NCBI RefSeq assembly: GCF_900109605.1
Contig: NZ_FOAM01000001.1
Location: 356,064-420,063 of the forward strand
DNA length: 64,000 bases
Source: Xaviernesmea oryzae
Lineage (GTDB): Bacteria > Pseudomonadota > Alphaproteobacteria > Rhizobiales > Rhizobiaceae
Reading direction: 5' to 3'
Notes under the pieces: generated by a model
What the model was told of the DNA's origin: nothing
Database searches by the model: none
The model's input: the letters and a program-made list of their open reading frames with translations, nothing else
Part shown: one piece after another, positions 47,420-56,100 of the stretch
Layout: the number at the start of each line of letters is the position of its first letter
Numbering within the stretch: position 1 is the stretch's first letter
Translations under genes and position numbers: made by a program

Positions 47420-48565
47420 ATGACCCAACTTCCTCTCGATTACGAAACGCTCCGCCTCGTCTGGTGGCTTCTGCTCGGTGTTCTCCTGATCGGCTTTGCC
47501 GTGATGGACGGCTTCGATCTCGGCATCGGCGCGCTCCTGCCCTTTGCCGCCCGCACGGATGAGGAGCGACGCACGCTGATCAACCTCGTCGGCCCGACCT
47601 GGGAAGGCAACCAGGTCTGGCTTATCCTCGGCGGCGGGGCGATTTTCGCCGCCTGGCCAGCGCTCTACGCCGTCTCCTTCTCCGGGTTCTACCTGGCGAT
47701 GATCACCATCCTGCTGGCGCTGATTCTCAGGCCCGTCGGCTTCAAGTTTCGCGGCAAGATCGCCGATCCGCGCTGGCGGGCCGTGTGGGACTGGGCACTG
47801 TTCATCGGCGGCTTCGTGCCTGCGCTGATCTTCGGCGTGGCCGTCGGCAATGTGCTGCTCGGCGTGCCCTTCGGTCTCGACGGCACGCTACGTCCCTTCT
47901 ACACGGGCAGCTTCTTCGGCCTTCTGCGCCCCTTTGCCCTGCTTTCGGGCCTGATCAGCGTGGCGATGCTGGTGGCCCACGGCGCGGCCGTGATCGCGCT
48001 GCGCACGGAAGGCGCCGTGGCCGAACGCGCGGCCACCTATGGACGGCTTGCCGCCATGGCAGCCTTCGTGCTCTTCGCACTGGCCGGGCTGTGGGTCGCT
48101 TTCCTGCTGCCAGGCTATGTCGTCACCAGCGCGCAGGATGCCTTCGGACCTTCCAACCCGCTGTCGAAGACGGTGACGCTGGCTGATGGGGGCTGGCTGT
48201 CCAACTATGCCGCCCATCCATGGATGATTGCGGCACCGGTTCTCGGCCTTGGGGGTTCGATCCTTGCGACGCTGACCATCGGCCGCGCCGGCCTGCTGGC
48301 GCTTGCCAGCACCACGCTCGCCATCACCGGCATCATTGCCACGGCCGGCCTGTCGCTCTTCCCCTTCCTGCTGCCGTCCTCCCTCAACCCCTCGGTCAGT
48401 CTGACGGTCTGGGATGCCTCGTCGAGCCATATGACGCTGTTCATCATGCTGGTGAGCACGGTGATCTTCCTGCCGCTCATCCTGGCCTACACGACCTGGG
48501 TCTACCGTGTCATGCGCGGCCCGGTCACGCCGGCCTCGATTGGCCGCAACCCCAATGCTTACTGA
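47420..48565 (+). CDS. cydB: Cytochrome bd ubiquinol oxidase subunit II
   Basis: A 381-residue membrane partner of CydA. Family marks: LLIGFAVMDGFDLGIGALLPF, GPTWEGNQVWLILGGGAIFAAWP and the C-terminal SSHMTLFIMLVSTVIFLPLILAYTTWVYRVMRG. TGGAGG precedes the ATG, 14 bases after cydA. Co-transcribed in cydABX-hemN. Confidence 0.95.
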   Translation: MTQLPLDYETLRLVWWLLLGVLLIGFAVMDGFDLGIGALLPFAARTDEERRTLINLVGPTWEGNQVWLILGGGAIFAAWPALYAVSFSGFYLAMITILLALILRPVGFKFRGKIADPRWRAVWDWALFIGGFVPALIFGVAVGNVLLGVPFGLDGTLRPFYTGSFFGLLRPFALLSGLISVAMLVAHGAAVIALRTEGAVAERAATYGRLAAMAAFVLFALAGLWVAFLLPGYVVTSAQDAFGPSNPLSKTVTLADGGWLSNYAAHPWMIAAPVLGLGGSILATLTIGRAGLLALASTTLAITGIIATAGLSLFPFLLPSSLNPSVSLTVWDASSSHMTLFIMLVSTVIFLPLILAYTTWVYRVMRGPVTPASIGRNPNAY

Positions 48566-48577
48566 GGAGCGCTTCTG

Positions 48578-48754
48578 ATGTGGTATTTTTCCTGGATCCT
48601 CGGGCTTGGTCTTGCCTGCGCCTTCGCCATCCTCAACGCTATGTGGTTCGAAATGCGCGAGGACAATCTGGCCTCGGCCTTGCCGGAAACAGCTGATGAC
48701 AAGGCCCTGCAGCGTGCCGCGATCAAGGGATCGCAGAAGGGCGCTCGGACATGA
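48578..48754 (+). CDS. cydX: Cytochrome bd small subunit CydX
   Basis: A 58-codon gene read directly from the sequence after cydB. The protein begins MWYFSWILGLGLACAFAILN and continues AMWFEMREDN, the CydX/CbdX signature (WYFxWxLG, one helix, then W-E). CydX stabilises haems in cytochrome bd. GAGGAG lies upstream. Its TGA overlaps the hemN ATG (ATGA at 48751-48754). The C-terminal tail (about 28 residues, Ala/Lys-rich) is longer than in E. coli CydX (37 residues). Confidence 0.93.
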   Translation: MWYFSWILGLGLACAFAILNAMWFEMREDNLASALPETADDKALQRAAIKGSQKGART

Positions 48755-50094
48755 CCCTGACGGCCGACCGCTTGAAGCACTATGCTGCGCTGCCCGTGCC
48801 GCGCTACACCTCCTATCCCACCGCTGCGGAGTTTTCCGCGGCGGTTGGGGCCGGCGAGCAGGAGCGCTGGCTGCGCCGGCTCGATGGGGCCGAGCCGGTT
48901 TCCCTTTATCTTCATGTGCCCTATTGCCGTGACCTTTGTCACTATTGCGGCTGCCATGCGAAAGCCTATCGCCGCGACAGCGTCATCGACACCTATCGCA
49001 TGGCGCTGGAAGCCGAGATCGGGACGGTCGCCGCTGCCGCCCGCCGGCGGCTCAAGGTCAGCCGGATTCATTGGGGCGGCGGCACGCCTTCGAGCCTTGG
49101 CGCGGAGGGGCTCGCCTCCGTCGTCGCGGTGTTGGAACGCTATTTCGAGGTGCTGCCGGAGGCCGAGCATGCCATCGAACTCGATCCTCGCCTCGTCGAT
49201 GCATCGCTTGCAGGGGCGCTGGCCGATCTCGGCATCAACCGCGTCAGCCTCGGGGTGCAGGACACGGACTCGCTGGTCCAGGCCGCGATTGGCCGTATCC
49301 AGCCGGTCGAACAGGTGGAGGCCGCCTTTTCAGGGCTTCGCGCGGCCGGGATCCAGGCCATCAATGTCGATCTGATCTATGGCCTGCCACTGCAGACGAT
49401 CAAATCGCTCGCCCGCAGCTGCGCCACCGTCACACGTCTGCGGCCACAGCGAATTGCCTGCTATGGCTATGCCCATATGCCGCATCGCCGTGCCAACCAG
49501 AAGCGGATCAGCGCCGTGAGCCTGCCAAGCCCCGACGAGCGGATCGACCAGGCCGCGACCGTGGCGGATTGTCTGGCGTCTGCTGGCTACAAGACCGTCG
49601 GCATCGACCACTATGCACTGCCGGGGGATCCTCTTTTGAAAGCCCAGGAGGATGGCCGGCTTCATCGCAATTTCCAAGGCTACACCGACGACGATTGCCC
49701 GGCGCTGATCGGCTTCGGTGCCTCCGCCATCTCACACCTGGCCGATGGATTCGTGCAAAACGAGCCTGACACCACCCGCTATGTTCATCTTGCCCAGGAA
49801 GGATTGCTGCCGGCTATTCGCGGCTGCCGGATAGGACAGGCGGAGCGTTTGCGCGGACGGATCATCGAAGCGCTGATGTGCAACTTCACCGTCGATCTCG
49901 ATCGCCACGCGCCGGGCGAGCCCTTTGCCGACGAACTTGCCCTGCTCCGCCCGATGATCTCGGACGGGCTGGTGACGCTGGACGGCCGCTGCCTGCGCAT
50001 GACCGCGCAAGGACGTCCGCTGGTGCGCGTCGTCGCCGCCTTGTTCGACAGCTTTCGCCAGCAGACACGGGGACAGTTTAGTTTAGCGGTGTGA
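48751..50094 (+). CDS. hemN: Oxygen-independent coproporphyrinogen III oxidase (HemN)
   Basis: A 447-residue radical-SAM enzyme of anaerobic haem synthesis that decarboxylates coproporphyrinogen III. The iron-sulfur motif is C-x3-C-x2-C in YCRDLCHYCGC; further marks are HWGGGTPSSL, ELDPR, GINRVSLGVQ and DLIYGLP, and a HemN C-terminal domain is present. It overlaps cydX by four bases and so belongs to the cytochrome bd operon. That matches supply of haem to the oxidase when oxygen falls. Confidence 0.94.
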   Translation: MTLTADRLKHYAALPVPRYTSYPTAAEFSAAVGAGEQERWLRRLDGAEPVSLYLHVPYCRDLCHYCGCHAKAYRRDSVIDTYRMALEAEIGTVAAAARRRLKVSRIHWGGGTPSSLGAEGLASVVAVLERYFEVLPEAEHAIELDPRLVDASLAGALADLGINRVSLGVQDTDSLVQAAIGRIQPVEQVEAAFSGLRAAGIQAINVDLIYGLPLQTIKSLARSCATVTRLRPQRIACYGYAHMPHRRANQKRISAVSLPSPDERIDQAATVADCLASAGYKTVGIDHYALPGDPLLKAQEDGRLHRNFQGYTDDDCPALIGFGASAISHLADGFVQNEPDTTRYVHLAQEGLLPAIRGCRIGQAERLRGRIIEALMCNFTVDLDRHAPGEPFADELALLRPMISDGLVTLDGRCLRMTAQGRPLVRVVAALFDSFRQQTRGQFSLAV

Positions 50095-50108
50095 TCTATG
50101 GTCGCGGT

Positions 50109-50147
50109 AAGGCACCCTCTGTGTTCGACAGATGCATGGGGTGCTTT
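50109..50147 (+). terminator. Terminator of the cydABX-hemN operon
   Basis: GCACCC at 50112-50117 pairs with GGGTGC at 50139-50144, and inside it TCTGT/ACAGA pair over GTTCG. TTT follows, then an AT-rich stretch including TTATTTTTTT. It starts 15 bases after the hemN stop. Confidence 0.8.
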
Positions 50148-50661
50148 AAAATATTGAAAATATTATTTTTTTATGCCTTTACCCAGAGAATTTGCGCGGC
50201 AATCCTTGCTGAGGCCCGCCTGCGGTCCTGCACCTGAGGCATGGGTTAAGCCGGAAGAAAGAGCGGGAAAATCCCTGCGGACAAAAATTACTCGATCCCG
50301 CAGCAACGTGTTTTAAAAACTCACATACTCGCTCTGCAGCCTATGTCCCGCATGCGCTCCTCTTTCGATCCGGCCTGTCTTGGATCCAAGCGTCCCCAAT
50401 AAACTCCTTCATTGCAACCAAGCTGTATTTCTAGCTATAATCCGCGTCTTGCCTCCAGAGATGTATGACATAAGCTTGCCTACCTGTCCGTCAGGGAGTT
50501 TGCATCCTCTAGGTTGCTTCGACTTTGGTAGATCTACTCAAAGAATCTGGAGATTTTCTGGAAGGACAGGGCCGATATCCACAGATCCTCATGGAACATG
50601 ATGTGCCATCCCCTTGTTAAGCAGATGTGGATATCTGCGATCTTTCGGCGGAGACCGAGAC
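50148..50661. other. AT-richer intergenic region without a convincing gene
   Basis: About 510 bases between hemN and the small gene at 50662. It is clearly more AT-rich than its surroundings. The only open frame of any length (50380-50601) lacks a ribosome site and family features. GATATCCACA at 50574-50583 and TGTGGATATC at 50626-50635 form an inverted repeat near the next gene. Confidence 0.5.
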
Positions 50662-50865
50662 ATGCCGTGGCGTAATGAACCGATGCTTCCTGAACATGTC
50701 GATCTCTGTCAGCGGGTCTATGATCGGGCTCGCGATGCCCGGGGGATCGCCAGTGATGCCAAGAATCCCGTCGCTGCCCTGGTTCTAACGCTCTATCGGC
50801 ATGGCGTCCATGAGGAGGAAGAGCTGTTGAGACGCACTCTTCTTGCGCTCGACGAAACCTCCTGA
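50662..50865 (+). CDS. Small conserved hypothetical protein
   Basis: A 67-residue protein starting MPWRNEPMLPEHVDLCQRVY, with helical, charged character and a C-terminal LYRHGVHEEEELLRRTLLAL. No signal peptide. GGAG eight bases before the ATG at 50662 supports it, and I recall similar short proteins in rhizobia without assigned function. It points toward the convergent pbpC gene; 96 bases separate them. Confidence 0.65.
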   Translation: MPWRNEPMLPEHVDLCQRVYDRARDARGIASDAKNPVAALVLTLYRHGVHEEEELLRRTLLALDETS

Positions 50866-50961
50866 CCTGACCCTCTCGTCGTCTCGACATGGTGCAGTGC
50901 AGGGCCGCATGCTCGGCTCTGCGCCGCCTGCACCTTTGCGTCGCCATCACCGGCTGTCTCG

Positions 50962-53127
50962 TCATGGACTGTTTGTGGACATTTCCTTTTGCAGGAAGAC
51001 CCGCACGCTGGCCGCGCGTCCGGCGGCGTCGATCACGGTCAGTGTGGAAAAGCCAAGGCCGTCCGGCTGCCACTGGCTCGTGCGGCGCAGGCTCGGCTCC
51101 GGCAAGGGCCGGCCATTGGCCAGCCAGCGGAACGGCGCGCGGCCGCCCTGCAGCTTCAGCGTCAGGCCTTCACCGTCGTTCTCCGGGCTTAGTTCCACCC
51201 GCGCGCCCTCTGGCGGATAGACGATGCGCGGCGCAGGATCGGCCGGGCGGCGCGCGCTTGCCGAAAGGCCCGGCTGATCGGCGGAAAAGCGGCGCAGGGT
51301 GGCCGGCAGGTCCTGCGGACCGAGGCGGCGCGCGCCGGATGGGGCACGGGGCAAGGGAATGTTGGCAAGCCCCGAGCGGGCGAAGGCCTCGAACAGAATG
51401 GGTGCGGCGGTGGCGTAGCCGCTGATGGCCGGAACCGCGCCATTGTCTGCCCGTCCCACCCAGACGCCGAGCACAAAACGCCCATCGAAGCCGATCGACC
51501 AGGCATCGCGATAGCCGTAGCTGGTGCCGGTTTTATAGGCGAGCAGGCGCCGGGCACTGCCTTGGGGTGGCTGCACGCCGGATAGAATATCCGTCACCTG
51601 CCAGGCGGCGCCAGGCTCGATCAGCGCTTCGCCATCGTCCAGCCGGGGCGGGCGATCGACGCCATTGCCTAGCGTCACCGGCGCGCCGCGCCGGGCAAGC
51701 GCGGCATAGAGCTGCACGAGATCGCGCAGGCTGATGCCGAGACCGCCGAGGCCGATGGCAAGCCCGGGCGGCGCTCCTGGCGGCAAGGCCACCTCCACGC
51801 CGGCGCGGCGAAAGCGCACGATCAGCCGCGTCGGTCCGACAGCATCGAGCAGGCGCACGGCCGGTACATTGAGCGAGAGCTGAAGCGCCTGTCGGATGGT
51901 GACGTCGCCCTGGTAGCTCATGTCGAAATTGCGCGGCCGATAGCCGAAAAAATCGGCTGGCCGGTCCTCGATGATCGTGTCCTGCGCGATCAGCCCTTGC
52001 TCGAACGCCAGCCCGTAGATGAAGGGCTTCAGCGTCGAGCCTGGCGAGCGCGGAACCCGGACCATGTCGACAAAGCCGCGCCGCCGCCTGTCGGTGAAAT
52101 CGGCCGAGCCCACTTCGGACAGAATGGCGCCGGTTTCGGCATCCGCCAGGATCATGGCGATGGTCACTTGCGGATCGAGTCGCGCGGCGGCGGCCTCGGC
52201 CACTGCTTCCAGAGCACTTTGCTTGTCTCGATCGAGCGTTGTCATCGTGCGGTCCGGCAGCGGCCCCTTGCGCCGCGCGGCTTCAGCCACATGCGGGGCA
52301 TGGGCGGGCAGCTCCCGCCGTTCGCGCGGCACCGGCTCAAGCTCCGCCCGCGCGGCTTCGCCCTGGCCGATAAGGCGCGAGACGGCGAGGCGCGCGAGCA
52401 CCCGCGCCCGCGCGGCCTCTGCGGCTTGCGGGTGTCGGTCGGGCCTGCGGCGCTCCGGCAGTTGCGGCAGCGCCACGAGGAGCGCTGCTTCCGCCGTGGT
52501 CAGCCGGCGCGGCTCCTTGCCGAAATAGGCGAGGCTTGCCGCCCGCACGCCTTCGAGATTTCCACCGTAAGGCGCACGGGTCAGATAGAGATCGAGGATT
52601 TCGGCCTTGCTCAAGCGCCGCTCGATCTGCAGGGCGCGTAGGATCTGGCGCAGCTTGGCGGGGAGCGAGCGTTCCGTGCGCGGCTCGATCAGCCGGGCAA
52701 GCTGCATGGAAAGCGTCGAGGCGCCGGAGACAATGTGTCCTTGTGTCACAAGCTGCCCGGCGGCGCGGGCCAAAGCCTGCAGGTCGATGCCGTGATGTGT
52801 GTAGAAGCGCTGGTCCTCATAGGCCACGAGCATGCGCGTCAATTGCGGATCGATCTCCTCGGCCTTCGTCTTCAGCCGCATGTAGCCTTCGAGCGTCGGA
52901 AAGGCGCGCAGCAGCCGCCCGTCGCGGTCGAGCACTTCGGGAGAGACGATGCGAGCGGCGTCGAGTGGCGGGGGAAAGGCGCGATCCGCCGCATTGAGAC
53001 CGATCAGCAAGAGTGCGCCTGCCGCCACAAGGCCGCAGGCCGCCCAGGCAAGCCTTTTCAGCCGGCCTGCGCTGGCTTGCGGCCGGCTTTTATTTACCAG
53101 CGCCGCGCCCCTGCTATCGCCGCTCAC
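50962..53127 (-). CDS. pbpC: Penicillin-binding protein 1C
   Basis: A 721-residue bifunctional class A PBP. Order: cytoplasmic tail, one membrane helix (residues 24-46), glycosyltransferase (EDQRFYTHHGID, GASTLSMQLARL), transpeptidase with SPGSTLKPF (active Ser), SLN (LSLNVPAV) and KTGTS, then the PBP1C-specific C-terminal domain (IVYPPEGARVEL). The start is GTG at 53127, overlapping the TGA of the upstream macroglobulin gene (GTGA). Pairing with an alpha-2-macroglobulin is the conserved yfhM-pbpC arrangement. Confidence 0.95.
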   Translation of the reverse strand: MSGDSRGAALVNKSRPQASAGRLKRLAWAACGLVAAGALLLIGLNAADRAFPPPLDAARIVSPEVLDRDGRLLRAFPTLEGYMRLKTKAEEIDPQLTRMLVAYEDQRFYTHHGIDLQALARAAGQLVTQGHIVSGASTLSMQLARLIEPRTERSLPAKLRQILRALQIERRLSKAEILDLYLTRAPYGGNLEGVRAASLAYFGKEPRRLTTAEAALLVALPQLPERRRPDRHPQAAEAARARVLARLAVSRLIGQGEAARAELEPVPRERRELPAHAPHVAEAARRKGPLPDRTMTTLDRDKQSALEAVAEAAAARLDPQVTIAMILADAETGAILSEVGSADFTDRRRRGFVDMVRVPRSPGSTLKPFIYGLAFEQGLIAQDTIIEDRPADFFGYRPRNFDMSYQGDVTIRQALQLSLNVPAVRLLDAVGPTRLIVRFRRAGVEVALPPGAPPGLAIGLGGLGISLRDLVQLYAALARRGAPVTLGNGVDRPPRLDDGEALIEPGAAWQVTDILSGVQPPQGSARRLLAYKTGTSYGYRDAWSIGFDGRFVLGVWVGRADNGAVPAISGYATAAPILFEAFARSGLANIPLPRAPSGARRLGPQDLPATLRRFSADQPGLSASARRPADPAPRIVYPPEGARVELSPENDGEGLTLKLQGGRAPFRWLANGRPLPEPSLRRTSQWQPDGLGFSTLTVIDAAGRAASVRVFLQKEMSTNSP

Positions 53128-56100
53128 GGCGCGGAGGACACGGTCATCCGGCCGCCGGATGTGCGGGCGGAAAATTGCGGACGGTACATATCCTCGACCG
53201 AGGCCGCCGGCTGCTCATAGGTGCCTGGCGTGACCGCGCGAACGACATAGGCGACCGAATAGCTGCCCGCTTCACCCGCTGTCCGGTCGAAGGCGGCGAC
53301 GAAGCGGTCGTTGCGAAACTCCGTATGCGCCGGCTCGACCGCGCCGATCCAGTCGAAATTCGCCAGCTTGGCGCTGTCCACAAGGCTGGGATTGTCGATC
53401 TCGAAGCCGCCGGGCAGAAGGTCCGTGAGGATCACCCGCGCTGGCCAGCCATTGTCCTGGTCGACCGTCAGCACCACGACGAAGCGCTCATTCTGCCTGA
53501 CATCGGCAATATTGGCTTCCGTTCCATCCATCCGGTAATAAGCACGGCTGATCGAGAAGCCGTTGCCGCCTGCAGGCAAGGGAAAGGCGGGGGCTGCCAG
53601 CGTGGTCACCGTGGCGGTAACGGGGTCCGTGCCCTTGTTGGCGATCGTCACCGGCTGGGCGGCGATCTCTTCCCCGCTCTTGCGGGCGGCGAAGCTGCCT
53701 TCCTCCGCCGCGCCATTCACCGCGAGGCGAATCCCGCTATCGCCCTTCTCCACGGCGCGAGCAGCCATCAACAGCCACATCTGCTCCTGCGTGCTCATCA
53801 GGGTCTTGGCGGATGCCTGCTTTTCCACCTCCGCAACCATGGCCGGCAGGATTTTCGACACAGGCCGGCTTTCGGCGGCAAGCGTCAGCACGGCGGCGTC
53901 GTCCCGTAGCGCCGAACCGTAATCAGAGCGATCGAGATCCGGTATGTCGGTAGATGTGGCCGCGGCCTGCGCATCGATGAACAGGCTCTCGGCGCGCGCC
54001 TGATCGCCATAAAGCGAAAGGGCAGCCGCCAGATGCGCCCTGGCAAGCGGCGTCTTGAAGTCGGCCAGCTTGGTGTCGGCATAGTAGCGCAGGTCCGAGA
54101 TCGAGGCCTTCCGGTTTCGCGCCAGCACATAAAGCGCATAGGCCACCTCATTGCCACGTGTGCCGATCTCGCTGTCATAGGCCAGCGCGTTCTGCAGATT
54201 GTCGAGAGCCAGGCGCAGCGCCGTTTCCGGCACGGTGAGATCCTTCTCGCGCGCCCGCGTCAGGAAATCACTGATATAGGCGTCGAGCCAGAGATCGCCG
54301 GAGCCGGGGCTCCACAGGCCGAAACTGCCGGCCGAAGACTGGAAGGCCAGCACACGCTCGATCGCCGTTTTCACCCGTTCGTCCGCTTGGGGATCAGCCG
54401 GCAGGCCGGCACGGCCGAGAAGCTCGCTCAGATAGAGAAGCGGCAAGGCGCGGCTGGTCGTCTGCTCGGCGCAGCCATAAGGGTAGCGATCAAGCATCAT
54501 CAAGAGTGCTGGAATATCGAAGGCGGCGCTGCGGGCGACGCTGAGGCTGACGGAGGCGCCATCCAGTCGGCTTTCGGCCAGCAGGCCGGAATCGACGGTC
54601 AGGCTCTCGCCGGGCTTCAAAATGACGGGAAGATGGGTGGTAAGCGGCATGGTCGTCCCGCGCACCGGCAGGGTGACGACCTGCTCCAGCCGTGTGCCAT
54701 CGGCAAGCGAGGCGGCGATGGTGATCCGGCCGTCGCCGATCGACAGGCCCGAGAGCGGCAGCGTAACGTCGACGCGACCGTTTTCGCGAACCGGCAAGGC
54801 CGCTGCCAACCGGTCCGTTCCGACCTTGATCACGTCATTGGTTGCGACATCCAGGCGAACCTGCGCCGCCGCGCCATCGGTATTGGCCAGATCCAGGCGT
54901 AGTTCCGACTGGTCGCCGGGCGCGAGCACGCGCGGCAGGCTTGCGGTCACGACGAGCGGATCGCGGATTACCACATCCTTCTCGATATGGCCGACGCCGG
55001 TGCGGGTCCAAGCCACAGCCATGACACGGGCGGTGCCGTTGAACTGGGGAATGTCGAAGACAATGTTGGCACGGCCGTTCTCGTCGAGCTTGACCGGGCC
55101 GGAGAAGAAGGCAACCAGCTTTTCCGTCGGCGGATTGCCCGACAACGCCATCTGGCCACCATCGCCGCCGGTGCGCAGCCGGCCCATGGCCCCAAGCGAG
55201 CCGTCGATCAGCTTGCCGTAGAGATCGCGCAGTTCCAGGCCGAGCCGGCGCTGGCCGAAATACCAGCCATCCGGGTCAGGCGTCGGGTAGCGGGTGAGGT
55301 TGAGAATGCCGACATCGACGGCGGCGACCATTACATAGGCGTCCTCACCGGCCTTGAGCCCGGTCAGCGAGACCGGGATGGCAAGCGGCTGGCGCGGACG
55401 GGTCTTCTCCGGCAGGTCGAGATGGACGGCGAGCTTGCGGCTCTGGGGATCGACCCCGGCCCAGGCGATGCCGATGGCGCGCATCGGCATGCGGCTCTCC
55501 TGCGCCTGCCCAGGGCGGTAAAGCGTGGCGGTGACATAGGCGCCGGCGCCGAAGTCCTGCGTGATGGGAATGTCGACCACCGCTCCCTCGGCTGGGACAT
55601 CGGCCTCGTAAGTGGCCACAAGACTTTCCGATCCGACCGTGATCAGCGCCTTGCCGGCAAAGCGGGGCGAGATCTTCAGCCGTGCCGTTTCACCGGGAGC
55701 GAAGAGCGGCTTGTCGAGCGCGATTTCAAGCGCATCGGGCGTTTCGGTGGAGGTGGCCGCGACATAGAAGCCAGCGTCGAACTCGATGCTGGAGGCCGTT
55801 CCGCCTGCCTTGTCCTCCACCTCAAGCCTGTACCGACCCCAGCCGACAGGCAAGGCGATGCGTCCGCCTTCCGGCGTCACATCCAGCCGGCCGTCGGCCA
55901 CCTGCTTGGTGGAGACGATCGGCTCATAGCCCCAGGAGGCGCCCTGCCGATACCATTGATACCGGCGCTCAACGGCAATGAGCTTCCAAGAGAGGCCGGG
56001 CTTTGCAGCCTTCCGACCTTCGGCATCAAGCGCGATGACCTGGAAGCCGGCCGTCGCGTTTTCCTGCAGATCGCCTGAAAACTCCGGCTTGATGCCGATT

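Noticed and set aside
50380..50601. 73-codon frame in the AT-rich gap after hemN
   Set aside because: No ribosome site and codon use unlike the neighbours.
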